DNA of 64,000 nt, from assembly GCA_018399075.1 (NCBI GenBank), contig CP073763.1:682001-746000 (forward strand). Reading direction: 5' to 3'. Numbering within the stretch: position 1 is the stretch's first letter; each line of letters opens with the position of its first letter. This DNA is from Simkaniaceae bacterium. GTDB lineage: Bacteria; Chlamydiota; Chlamydiia; Chlamydiales; Simkaniaceae. The translations under genes and the position numbers were made by a program. The notes under the pieces were generated by a model. It was not told the DNA's origin. It did no database searches and saw nothing but the letters and a program-made list of their open reading frames with translations. This document shows, one piece after another, positions 39,675 through 48,455 of this stretch.

Positions 39675-41804
39675 ATGGATATGAATTTAAGACTACTGGA
39701 AGATCCCTTAGAAAGACAAAAAGAGCAGCTGCGCATTCTTTTGGTAACGCTTAGGCGAGCCTCATCGATTTATGATAAGATTGAAGTGCTTAATGTCCTT
39801 CCAGAAGTTGATGCTTATTTTTCCTTCCCGTCTCATTTGAAGACTTTTTTAAGCGGGCTTTCTTTGGAATGCGAATATGTAATCAAAGAGGTTTTTGCTA
39901 TTGGACAAGGGAGGCGACTTTTTGAAAGAGTCGAAGAAGATAGTATTCATCGCTTTCGTCCTCTTCTTGAAGACTTGCTTGCTCTTGAATCTTTTTATCA
40001 AGATCTTGGGGGGATTATTGGTTACCAACACCTAGTCTTAACTCTTTTGACAACTGAAAATATCAGTGGGGAAAATGAAACATTGAATCCTCCGGAAGGA
40101 ACCGATCTAAGCCAAGATTGCTTAGAGGTTCGAAAAGCTGTGATTCAGGGGATCAAAGATCAAGGAAAAATGGGAGAGCTTTATCCAGTAGGGGGAGCCG
40201 CTGATCGTCTTCAACTTAAAGATGATAAAACTGAAGAAGGGCTTCCTGCAGCCCGTCTGATCTTTTTGGGGAAACCTCTTTTAGAGGGGGTGATTTGTGA
40301 TTTGCAAGCTCGAGAATACCTCCACTATAAACTTTTCGGAAACCAGGTCATAACTCCGATTGGAATGATGACATCTCTCGTTCATAGAAACCATGAACAT
40401 ATTCGATCGATTTGTATTCAAAACAAGTGGTTTGGTCGTCCCAAATCTTCGTTTAAATTTTTTAAACAGCCCTCTGTTCCGACTTTTACGAAGAAAGGGG
40501 AGTGGTGTTTGCAAAAACCCTTGAAGCTTTTATTAAAGCCTGGAGGGCATGGGATGCTCTGGAAGCTTCTCAAGCAGGAAGGGGTTTTTGAGTGGTTTGA
40601 TTCTTTAGGGGTTTCAAAAGCTCTTGTAAGACAAATTAATAATCCAATGGCATCGATTGACCATGGGCTTCTTGCTTTTTTAGGGATTGGCCATCAGCAG
40701 GACAAGGCCTTTGGATTTGCCTCCTGTTCCCGCTTAGTGAATGCTCAAGAGGGAATGAATGTTGTAAAAGAGATCAATGGGAAAAAGGTTTTAACTAATA
40801 TCGAATATTGTGACTTTGAAAAATGTGGCATTCAAGATAAACCCACAGAGCCCGGAGGGAAGTACTCTCGTTTTCCATCGAATACCAATATTCTTTTTGC
40901 TGATCTTAAAGCGGTTAGAGAAGCTGCAATAAAACATCCCAACCCAGGACTCCTTGTCAACTTCAGAAAAGGGCACCACTATCATGCCGCAGAGGAGAAG
41001 GAAGAGATTGCCCGGTTAGAGACAACGATGCAAAATATTGCTGACGCTTTTTCAGTCGAAAAAGAGGCTCCCCTTCCAACCTATCTGACCTTTAACGAAA
41101 GGCGCAAAACGATTTCAACGACGAAAAGAAAGTCGACGATCAAAGGGAAAATGCTTGAAACCCCTGAAGGGTGTTACTATGACTATATGTTGAATGCAGA
41201 AGAACTCCTTAAAGCGCATTGTCAAATGGAGCTTCCGTCGTTCCCTGATGAAAAGACATTCATCAAGGAAGGACCTTCCTTTCTTTTTAGTTATCATCCA
41301 GCTCTTGGTCCTCACTATTCAATCATTGGGCAAAAAGTTCGTGGGGGAAAGCTCGAGAACGGAAGCGAGCTTCAACTTGAAATAGCTGACTTAGAACTTG
41401 AGAATCTTTCGCTTGATGGAAGTCTCCTCATTCATGCAACTGATCCGGTTGGGCATATTGAAAAAGGGATTTTGAACTATTCTAATCAAACAGGTCGGTG
41501 TCACTTGAAAAACATTTGTGTGAAAAATGGAGGGATCGACTGGGAAGAGGATCATCTTTTTTGGAAGCACGAAGTAAAAAGGGTGGCAGCATTAAAGATT
41601 GTTCTCCATGGACACTCAGAATTTTTTGCGGAAAATATTACCATTAATGGAGATCTAACTCTTGAAGTTCCTCATGGAATGCGGATGCGCGCAGAAGAAA
41701 AAAGTGGCCGGGTGATTTTCATCACTGAGCCACTTGAACATTCAGGTCCTTTCTGGACTTATTCGATTGATTCTCATGAAAGAATCCATCTTAAGAAAAA
41801 CTAG
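39675..41804 (+). CDS. UGP3-like UDP-sugar pyrophosphorylase family protein
   Basis: A 709-residue protein. Residues 160-480 resemble the UTP--glucose-1-phosphate uridylyltransferase fold and in particular plant plastid UGP3: GELYPVGGAADRLQL (168-181) as the nucleotide loop, KPGGHGMLWKLL (288-299), and ALVRQINNPMAS (316-327) near the sugar site. The N-terminal 150 residues are helical; the last about 170 are beta-rich with regular short turns (LEIADLELENLSLDGSLLI), like a left-handed helix. UGP3 supplies UDP-glucose for sulfolipid synthesis in chloroplasts; what the chlamydial protein makes is unknown. The ATG has no near Shine-Dalgarno; a second ATG two codons on is possible. Inserted between SWIB and prfB relative to Chlamydia. 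Confidence 0.65.
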   Translation: MDMNLRLLEDPLERQKEQLRILLVTLRRASSIYDKIEVLNVLPEVDAYFSFPSHLKTFLSGLSLECEYVIKEVFAIGQGRRLFERVEEDSIHRFRPLLEDLLALESFYQDLGGIIGYQHLVLTLLTTENISGENETLNPPEGTDLSQDCLEVRKAVIQGIKDQGKMGELYPVGGAADRLQLKDDKTEEGLPAARLIFLGKPLLEGVICDLQAREYLHYKLFGNQVITPIGMMTSLVHRNHEHIRSICIQNKWFGRPKSSFKFFKQPSVPTFTKKGEWCLQKPLKLLLKPGGHGMLWKLLKQEGVFEWFDSLGVSKALVRQINNPMASIDHGLLAFLGIGHQQDKAFGFASCSRLVNAQEGMNVVKEINGKKVLTNIEYCDFEKCGIQDKPTEPGGKYSRFPSNTNILFADLKAVREAAIKHPNPGLLVNFRKGHHYHAAEEKEEIARLETTMQNIADAFSVEKEAPLPTYLTFNERRKTISTTKRKSTIKGKMLETPEGCYYDYMLNAEELLKAHCQMELPSFPDEKTFIKEGPSFLFSYHPALGPHYSIIGQKVRGGKLENGSELQLEIADLELENLSLDGSLLIHATDPVGHIEKGILNYSNQTGRCHLKNICVKNGGIDWEEDHLFWKHEVKRVAALKIVLHGHSEFFAENITINGDLTLEVPHGMRMRAEEKSGRVIFITEPLEHSGPFWTYSIDSHERIHLKKN

Positions 41805-42049
41805 CTTCTTATTCTATTAATTGCTGCACCGACTAAGACTGCAGAAATTGCGCCTCCAGCAGCCTCTTTAGAAATAATATTGAACCGTAGTGGTTGCGGC
41901 CAGTAGGAAGCTACTGTTTTAAAATGAGGGAGGGCAACTCCACCCGTTCTTTGCCAAAGAGTTGTATTTGAAAATTTCTCACTTCCTAAAGTGATTGTGT
42001 TGATAGCACCGCTTCCAGCGTCTGAAATTGCTCTAAGAAATGCAGCCAT
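41801..42049 (-). CDS. Hypothetical 82-aa protein
   Basis: A small protein with a strong start (GGAGG, 7 bases, ATG). It is Gly/Ala-rich with an N-terminal amphipathic helix (MAAFLRAISDAGSGAINTI), Trp/Pro-containing middle and a hydrophobic C-terminal stretch (AAGGAISAVLVGAAINRI) that could insert in a membrane. Not recognised. Converges with the UGP3-like gene (4-base overlap) and diverges from prfB, with 129 bases between them. Confidence 0.65.
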   Translation of the reverse strand: MAAFLRAISDAGSGAINTITLGSEKFSNTTLWQRTGGVALPHFKTVASYWPQPLRFNIISKEAAGGAISAVLVGAAINRIRS

Positions 42050-42178
42050 TGAATTACCTCCGTAAAATAATCATTTATATAGGGTTTGCCCTAAACTCAA
42101 TATTGCAAGAATTATAGAGGAAATTTCTTTATTGTAAAGAAAGAAAGCTCTATTCTGTGTGGAACGCAAGGAGATTTT

Positions 42179-43274
42179 ATGAACGAAGAGATTAAAGGAA
42201 AACTTAAAGATATCGATAATCGCCTCATCCACATGTGGAGGTATCTTTGACTTAGAGGTCAAAGAAAAAGAGGTAGCTCTCCTAGAAAAAAAGATGGAAG
42301 AGGGAGATTTTTGGTCCGACAATGAAGCGGCTCAAAAAGTCATTAATCAATGCAATATTTTAAAGGGGTGGACCCATCCTTATCGCGATGTTAAGAAACG
42401 GTTTGAAGGGGCAAAGGAGCTTCTTGAAGAGATTGAAGAAGAGGATGACCCAGAACTTTATCGAGAGCTCCTCACTGAGCTTGGAGAAGTCGAAAAGGGG
42501 CTCGAAGACTTAGAAATTAAGAAGATGCTTTCTGGTGAACTTGATAATAAGAATTGTTACTTAAGTGTCAATGCTGGAGCCGGAGGAACAGAGTCTTGTG
42601 ATTGGGCTTCAATGCTCCTTCGAATGTATCAAAAATGGGCTGCAAAACGGGGGTGGAAAGTTGAGGTCATTGAAAAGCTTGATGGAGAAGTTGCGGGTAT
42701 AAAAAATGCAACGCTTCAGATTAGTGGCGTTTTTGCTTACGGTTATTGCAAAGCAGAAAAAGGGGTTCATCGTCTTGTGCGGATTTCTCCCTTTGATAGT
42801 AATGCCCGTCGTCACACTAGTTTTGTTTCTGTCGACATCTCTCCTCTCATTGAGGATGACATTCAAATTGAAATCAAACCCGAAGAGATTCGGATCGATA
42901 CCTTTCGCGCCTCAGGGGCAGGAGGACAGCATGTTAATACGACAGACTCTGCTGTTCGAATCACCCACGTTCCCACAGGGATTGTTGTCTCTTGTCAAGG
43001 AGAGCGTAGTCAGTTGCAGAATAAGGAAACATGTCTTAAAATGCTCCGTTCAAAGCTCTACGAAAAAGAGATCTTAGAGCGCGAAGAAGCCCTTGAAAAA
43101 ATAGGGGGAGAAAAGAAAGAGATTGCTTGGGGGTCGCAGATTCGTAACTATGTCTTTCAGCCCTATACTCTTGTCAAAGATACCCGAACAAAGTATGAAG
43201 AAGGGAATATTCAAGAGGTGATGGATGGTTCTCTTGATGGATTTGTAAATGCCTATCTTAAGGAATTTGGTTAG
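42179..43274 (+). CDS. prfB: Peptide chain release factor 2 (programmed +1 frameshift)
   Basis: RF2 reads UAA and UGA stops. The 364-residue protein is made from two frames: 23 codons from ATG 42179 (AAGGAG 5 bases upstream) to CTT, then the in-frame TGA at 42248 is passed by a +1 shift into the main frame. The rest holds the specificity motif SPF (RISPFDSNARRHTSF) and GGQ at 248-250 (ASGAGGQHVNTTDSAVRITH), almost the same position as in E. coli. RF2 thus controls its own level through UGA reading. Next gene starts at the stop codon (TAGTG). Confidence 0.96.
42237..42251 (+). promoter_or_regulatory. prfB frameshift site
   Basis: GGAGG-TAT-CTT-TGA-C: an internal Shine-Dalgarno-like GGAGG three bases upstream of the slippery CTT, followed by TGA and C, as in the classic bacterial RF2 site. 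Confidence 0.95.
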
Positions 43275-43789
43275 TGAATATTACCGAAGACAGTGACTTT
43301 GATATCCGTTATTCAACTCAAGATGATCTGCCCTTTCTGCACAAATGGTTAGGGGAGTGCCGCAGGTGGTATCCCATTTCTTCTGATAAAGATGTTGAAG
43401 CCATGGCAAAAAATTGGATTGGATTTCATCGCTATGGAGCGAGCTTAACGGCTGTCTATAAAAATGAGCCTGTAGGGATTGCAACCCTCTTTTTAATGCC
43501 TTATCGTAAAGTCATCCACCACTGCCTTCTCTATTTTATCGTTGATCCAAAGCATGCAAGAAGTGGCGTTGGAAACACTCTTATTAAAAACATCAATCAT
43601 CTAGGGAAAAGTTATTTCCGTTTTGAATGGATGAATATTGAGGTGTTTGAAGGATGTCCTGCTATTCCTCTTCTTGAAAAAGCAGGATATACCGAGGTTT
43701 TCAAGCAGGAGAAGTTTGTAAAAGAGAAAGAGGGGTATTTAGCCCGCCACATTTATCAGCTGAATTTTAAGGAGCAGGATGGCAAGTAA
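43274..43789 (+). CDS. GNAT acetyltransferase (first of two)
   Basis: A 171-residue GNAT-fold enzyme. The N-terminal IRYSTQDDLPFLHKWLGE is the beta1-alpha1 region of RimI/RimJ-like proteins; the acetyl-CoA motif A is present but degenerate (DPKHARSGVGNTLIKNI). Starts with GTG overlapping the prfB stop, so translation is coupled to prfB. Overlaps the next GNAT gene by 11 bases. Substrate unknown; linkage to prfB and yebC suggests a translation-related target but this is inference. Confidence 0.8.
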   Translation: MNITEDSDFDIRYSTQDDLPFLHKWLGECRRWYPISSDKDVEAMAKNWIGFHRYGASLTAVYKNEPVGIATLFLMPYRKVIHHCLLYFIVDPKHARSGVGNTLIKNINHLGKSYFRFEWMNIEVFEGCPAIPLLEKAGYTEVFKQEKFVKEKEGYLARHIYQLNFKEQDGK

Positions 43790-44282
43790 AAAACCTCTTA
43801 TTACCTTTCGCCCTACAATTGTCGAAGACTTAGAATCTTATAAAGAGTGGCTTCAGCAACCCGGCGTTTTGGAGGGCTTCCCTATGACTGATAAGAGGGA
43901 GATTGATGATGCGGTCCGTCTTTGGCATCAATATTTATCCAAGGGAGCTTCGATTACCGCTCTCTATAAAAAGAAGCCTGTAGGTGCTGCTAATCTTTAT
44001 GTCCAGGATGTCGAAAAGCTCAAACATCAATCTCTTTTTGTGATCCTTGTTGATGAGAAATTTCGAGGGAAAGGGATAGGGACTCTTCTTCTTAAAGAGG
44101 TCCAAAAGCTTGCAAAGACTAAGTTTGGAATCGAAATCCTTCACCTTGAGGTCTATGATAAGAATCCTGCCATTCGTCTCTATGAGAGGGTTGGGTTTAA
44201 AAAATATGGGCATCATCCTGATTATCTCAAAGATATGAAAGGGAACTACTTTGGAAAAATTTTAATGCAAATGGAGTTATAG
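43779..44282 (+). CDS. GNAT acetyltransferase (second of two)
   Basis: A 167-residue paralogue of the preceding gene. TFRPTIVEDLESYKEWLQQ begins the fold; motif A is well kept: VDEKFRGKGIGTLLLKEVQK with R-G-K-G-I-G, then LHLEVYDKNPAIRLYERVGF, the typical motif B. AGGAG lies 5 bases before the ATG, inside the first GNAT gene. Stop is 9 bases before yebC. Both probably arose by tandem duplication and have since diverged. Confidence 0.85.
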   Translation: MASKKPLITFRPTIVEDLESYKEWLQQPGVLEGFPMTDKREIDDAVRLWHQYLSKGASITALYKKKPVGAANLYVQDVEKLKHQSLFVILVDEKFRGKGIGTLLLKEVQKLAKTKFGIEILHLEVYDKNPAIRLYERVGFKKYGHHPDYLKDMKGNYFGKILMQMEL

Positions 44283-44291
44283 GAAAGTTAG

Positions 44292-45008
44292 ATGGCTGGT
44301 CATAGTAAGTGGGCAAATATTAAGCATAAAAAAGAGCGGGCTGATGCAAAAAAAGGAAAGATTTTTTCCAGAGTTGCAAAAGAGATTATCTCTGCTGTTA
44401 AGCAAGGAGGACCTGACCCTAAAGCCAATACGAAGCTTCGTTTAGCTCTCCAAAAAGCAAAGGGAGCCAATGTTCCTTCCGATGTTATCGATCGGAATAT
44501 TAAAAAGGCTGCGAGTGCCGACCAGGCAGACTTTGCCGATCTAACCTATGAGCTTTATGGCCATGGTGGTGTGGGGATTATTGTCGATGCAATGACCGAT
44601 AATAAAAACAGGACAGCCTCTGATATGAGAATTGCTACAAATAAGAAAGGGGGATCGATTGCCTCCCCTGGTTCTGTTGCTTTTAATTTTGATCGAAAAG
44701 GGGTTCTGCAGGTTGGAAAGGATCAGGGGGACGAAGAATCTCTCTTTATGCAAGCGACCGATGCTGGAGCTGATGATTTTGATGTGACAGAAGAAGGATT
44801 TATCGTTGTGACTCCTCCTGAAATGCTCTATGAAGTGAAGGAAAAGCTGGAGGGAGATGGGATCTCTATTCAAGAAGCAAGCTTGGAAATGATTCCAAAA
44901 ACAATGGTTGAATGCGACCCCAGCACTAAAGAGGCGAATCAGGGGCTCATTGATTTTCTAGAAAACCTTGATGACGTTGACGTCGTTTTTCACAATATGG
45001 AAGGTTAA
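44292..45008 (+). CDS. yebC: YebC/PmpR-family protein
   Basis: A 238-residue member of the YebC/TACO1 family, known as a transcriptional regulator in some bacteria and, in others, a factor that helps ribosomes through poly-proline. Hallmarks: AGHSKWANIKHKKERADAKK at the start, YELYGHGGVGIIVDAMTDNK, and MIPKTMVECDPSTKEANQGL near the end. GGAAAG lies 7 bases upstream. Last gene of the prfB-GNAT-GNAT-yebC operon; order prfB...yebC as in CT459-CT457. Confidence 0.95.
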   Translation: MAGHSKWANIKHKKERADAKKGKIFSRVAKEIISAVKQGGPDPKANTKLRLALQKAKGANVPSDVIDRNIKKAASADQADFADLTYELYGHGGVGIIVDAMTDNKNRTASDMRIATNKKGGSIASPGSVAFNFDRKGVLQVGKDQGDEESLFMQATDAGADDFDVTEEGFIVVTPPEMLYEVKEKLEGDGISIQEASLEMIPKTMVECDPSTKEANQGLIDFLENLDDVDVVFHNMEG

Positions 45009-45011
45009 CTT

Positions 45012-45602
45012 TTAACTGTTAAAAAACTTAAACCACTGAAGCATGTTTCTTTGGTAATCGATATCATTTGCAACGCTATCTCGGTCCTTTTTATATTGGA
45101 CAACCTTAAGCATCGTTTCTCTTCCGCTTTCAGAAAACCAAGAATATAACCCGACGCCATTGACAAACCCTTTTTCGCCGCGCTGTATCATGGCATCTTT
45201 TGTTCTTCTGATCTCACTTAATAAATCGCCTCTTTCATCAATGGCATAGTCAGGATAAGTCTCATTTAAAGCTTCGATATACTCTCTAACATTTTCATAG
45301 GTGATTTTTTCAGGTTCATCAAAAAAGGGAGCAAGCTCTTGTTGAATCGCTTTTTTATCTCTTTCAAACGCAGGATAAAGAACGACGGTTTCTTCTCCAA
45401 TCACTTGCTTTTCAACAACCTCAGTTGCGTATCCAAAGGCTCCCCAGATTCCAACATAGACCTGTTTTGTGACGACTTGAGTCACATCTCTTATTTCAGA
45501 CCGTATAAGGGGCTCAAAAGAGTTAACAACTTCATCAACGCCCTTGCTTGGGACGTAGTCATCGATTATATTTGGTAGAATATGAGTCCCAGAAGTTGAC
45601 AT
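45012..45602 (-). CDS. Hypothetical protein
   Basis: A 196-residue protein I do not recognise. It is hydrophilic and acidic, with predicted mixed helix/strand, and no signal peptide, membrane segment or catalytic motif. The middle has ITYENVREYIEALNETYPDYAIDE, and the end WFSESGRETMLKVVQYKKDRD. Convergent with yebC, 3 bases apart. Upstream (45603-45689) lies an 87-base, nearly pure A/T spacer. Probably a lineage-specific, effector-like protein. Confidence 0.6.
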   Translation of the reverse strand: MSTSGTHILPNIIDDYVPSKGVDEVVNSFEPLIRSEIRDVTQVVTKQVYVGIWGAFGYATEVVEKQVIGEETVVLYPAFERDKKAIQQELAPFFDEPEKITYENVREYIEALNETYPDYAIDERGDLLSEIRRTKDAMIQRGEKGFVNGVGLYSWFSESGRETMLKVVQYKKDRDSVANDIDYQRNMLQWFKFFNS

Positions 45603-45664
45603 AACTAAATCCGTTTTTTAAAATTATATATATATTATATCATAATTATTAATATTATTTAATA

Positions 45665-45684
45665 ATAAAAATTATTTTAATTAT
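45665..45684. repeat. 20-nt A/T direct repeat, copy 1
   Basis: ATAAAAATTATTTTAATTAT, 5 bases beyond the stop of the large effector-like gene. An identical copy lies at 48436-48455, so the two bracket that gene. Confidence 0.7.
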
Positions 45685-45689
45685 ACTGT

Positions 45690-48359
45690 TTAAGATGTAG
45701 GAATTATTAAATAACGAAGCTTGTCGAGATGATGGGTTGGGCTAGGAGGAACAAAACGATGCTCGTTTTCTCCTCTGCTTTGATCATAGCAGACAATGAG
45801 CTTATGGTTAGCCAAGCACTTTGGAATCCGATGAGTAAGTCCCTTGATTTTTCTCCATAAATAAACGACTTTTTGAGATTTGCCCTGCAGGTCTAGAGTA
45901 ATTCCTGCTTTACGCCAAAATTCAAGCTCACGTCCCTTAAAACGATAGCTGCGTGCATAGGCGTCATAGGCGGCAATAGACTTATAGTCTGAGAGGAAAA
46001 TAAAGTCGACGCCTTCTTCTAAATGTTCAATCCGGCGCAAGTGCATTTTGAGCTCTGCTATTTGCGTATTTGTCGAAAAAGGAATGGGTTTAAAGACATC
46101 TAATGTGACATCAACAGGAAAATCTTCACCTTTCACTGCGGCTTCTTCGGCGTGCCTTTGCAATCCTCTCCCTAGGAACGTTCCATAGGTCACTAAGGAA
46201 ACTTTATCATTAAATTCTGTGACATGACGGATCGAGAGTTTAACTCCGAGCGCATTAAGGAGGTCTTTATTTTCTAAAATAAAGTCTGAAAAATGGTCAT
46301 CTTCTTCTTTATCGATTTTAAGAGAGCTATGGGTATAGAGCTGAACATTGACAATGGGGATCCGGTTTGTTGCTAGAGTGTGGCGAACAAGATCATTTTG
46401 AGCATCAAATCCCCCTAAACTATTCCCAATTGAAGCAAGAGGGCGAGGAGCTCTTCCTTTCATTAATTGGTTAAATCGGGAGAAGTCATCAACATCATAG
46501 GGAGCAAGTTCGGGAGTTCTATAAGGATTGATAGTAAGTACAGTTGCAATATAGGTTTGTGTCAGTCTAAATAGGTCGACACCTTCAGCCCCTTGAATAG
46601 ATTTATGGATTTGTTGAAGTTGATAGAGAAGACTTTCTCCATGTTCTCTAGGCATGCGGTTTTCAAAAACTCTTTTTTTGATTTCAATCTCTAAAGCGTT
46701 ATGCATAGCGTTTAAAGGAGGGACTAGAGCATCATATTCTTCGGACTCTTTAACTTGATTATAGGTTTTCATTGTTACAGCTAGCTGCCCCATCCAAGCT
46801 GGAAGGGTGAATTCTCTAAAGAAGTCATCATCTTCCTGAAGAGTTGAGCTGCTGTAAAGATAGCCCGTTTCTTTAGCTAGATCTCGAGTTAAGGTGTGGC
46901 CTCCTCTTTGAGCATAGAGATCGGGTGTCGTATCTCTAGGTGCTCGAATCACTGGGAGGGAGAGGTCATAATTTTCACTGGCAGGCCTTAAAACATACCA
47001 AAGTTTTCCCAGGCCTGAGTCGACGCCTTGGTCAACCCGGTAGTAAACGGTATTCCCTGAGCTGTCTTTGTATGGAGAAGGGATTAAGGCTCCTACGCGC
47101 CAGGATCCATCCGTTTCACTTCTCATTAGGTGTTTTTTAACGACAACTTTTGATAGGGCTTCGAAGAAGTATCGGTCGAGCTTTTCAAGACTAACAGCGC
47201 GCCCTGGAAAAGGGTTTTTCATCTCATTAAAGACCTGGAGAAGTTCTTGTTGGTCAACCCAGGGGCGAAACGTTTTTCTGTCGGTGATCTCCTTGTTGTA
47301 GGCACCCTTGATTGCTTTAGAGAATTTTCTTCCAGTATATAGTTTTTCCCATTGGCTCTGAGGGGTTTCCAGTATGCTCATGAGTTTTCCAAAACGAGCA
47401 TCACTAAAATGTTCGGAGGGTCCTTCTTCATCCCTTATAGCTCCAAGATACCGATAAAAATCAGCGACGGTTCCATTGGGCCCAAACTTTTGAAGAATAG
47501 CACGGGCTTCTCGATCTGTGAAAGGGTGGTTTCCATCCGTAAAAATTGTGAGAAGCTTTTCATTAACTCTATGCTCACTTAGAAAAACTTCAACTTTAGT
47601 TCCTAAGCGGGTGACATCAGGCATCTCGATATTATTCATCCCTATATTGCAAAAATAGATATATTTGGGTCTGAGGGGGGTTCCTTTTCGGGTCATCTCA
47701 TCAAAGTCGAAGCCATAGGTTTTTTGGATTTGCTCAAGCTTCTCTTTTCCAATCTCTTTTTCAAGAAAGGAGACATAGGAGCGAGTGGCTAGGCGGTTCT
47801 GTTCTTCCCACTGACGCATTTTCTCAGGATAAAAAATCTTTCGGAAAATCGTTTCGATTTTAGAAAAACCTTTCATCAAATGAATTGTTCCATCTTGAAC
47901 AACAAATCTGACGTGAGGCTTGCTCCAGCTCCATTCGCTTAATAGGTTGGATTCTTTAACAGGGGTATTTGTAAAAAAGTGGGTTGTAGCTCGAGAGTAA
48001 CCATCTTCATAAGAGCGGGTCATCAGTCCTGTTGACTCGGTGAAGGATTTTTGCACTTCTCTTTTTGGGGAAAGAGCTAGCTCTTCATCAATGTCTTGAT
48101 AAGCAACTTCAAGAGTCAGTGTGCGACCATCTTCAAATAATAATTTTACATCCCAAGCATCGCGAACTCTATCATAGTGATAGCCTTGAACCGTAAAAGG
48201 AGCGGCGATAATTTTTTGAGCTTCTCTATGGAATAGAGAGAGCATCCGAGAAACAATGGAGTTGTTTACGTGGCACGTAGTCAAGCGTGAGAGACCATGA
48301 GCTGTTTCTTCATAGGTCCCATCAGGAGCTTCTATGTGATGGATAGGTGTAATTGCCAC
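45690..48359 (-). CDS. Large effector-like protein with a lipase-type GxSxG motif
   Basis: An 889-residue protein of unknown family. GTG start after GGGGATAAATAA. No signal peptide or membrane segment. In the C-terminal third, LASIGNSLGGFDAQNDLVR has G-N-S-L-G-G (Ser647) in the form of an alpha/beta-hydrolase nucleophile elbow, followed by a strand-like IPIVNVQLYTHSS, so a lipase or esterase fold is possible; the Asp and His partners cannot be assigned. The C-terminal 100 residues (FKGRELEFWRKAGITLDLQG, then YLWRKIKGLTHRIPKCLAN) recall a domain common to large chlamydial hypothetical proteins. The N-terminal 600 residues are unassigned. Bracketed by 20-nt direct repeats in A/T-rich flanks, suggesting late insertion. 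Confidence 0.6.
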   Translation of the reverse strand: MAITPIHHIEAPDGTYEETAHGLSRLTTCHVNNSIVSRMLSLFHREAQKIIAAPFTVQGYHYDRVRDAWDVKLLFEDGRTLTLEVAYQDIDEELALSPKREVQKSFTESTGLMTRSYEDGYSRATTHFFTNTPVKESNLLSEWSWSKPHVRFVVQDGTIHLMKGFSKIETIFRKIFYPEKMRQWEEQNRLATRSYVSFLEKEIGKEKLEQIQKTYGFDFDEMTRKGTPLRPKYIYFCNIGMNNIEMPDVTRLGTKVEVFLSEHRVNEKLLTIFTDGNHPFTDREARAILQKFGPNGTVADFYRYLGAIRDEEGPSEHFSDARFGKLMSILETPQSQWEKLYTGRKFSKAIKGAYNKEITDRKTFRPWVDQQELLQVFNEMKNPFPGRAVSLEKLDRYFFEALSKVVVKKHLMRSETDGSWRVGALIPSPYKDSSGNTVYYRVDQGVDSGLGKLWYVLRPASENYDLSLPVIRAPRDTTPDLYAQRGGHTLTRDLAKETGYLYSSSTLQEDDDFFREFTLPAWMGQLAVTMKTYNQVKESEEYDALVPPLNAMHNALEIEIKKRVFENRMPREHGESLLYQLQQIHKSIQGAEGVDLFRLTQTYIATVLTINPYRTPELAPYDVDDFSRFNQLMKGRAPRPLASIGNSLGGFDAQNDLVRHTLATNRIPIVNVQLYTHSSLKIDKEEDDHFSDFILENKDLLNALGVKLSIRHVTEFNDKVSLVTYGTFLGRGLQRHAEEAAVKGEDFPVDVTLDVFKPIPFSTNTQIAELKMHLRRIEHLEEGVDFIFLSDYKSIAAYDAYARSYRFKGRELEFWRKAGITLDLQGKSQKVVYLWRKIKGLTHRIPKCLANHKLIVCYDQSRGENEHRFVPPSPTHHLDKLRYLIIPTS

Positions 48360-48435
48360 TTATTTATCCCCAAATTACCACGTAATAAATTACTAAATAT
48401 TAAACATTATAACATATTTTTAATTTAAAATTTAT

Positions 48436-48455
48436 ATAAAAATTATTTTAATTAT
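48436..48455. repeat. 20-nt A/T direct repeat, copy 2
   Basis: Identical to 45665-45684; overlaps the last three codons of the CDP-alcohol phosphatidyltransferase gene, upstream of the large effector-like gene. Confidence 0.7.
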
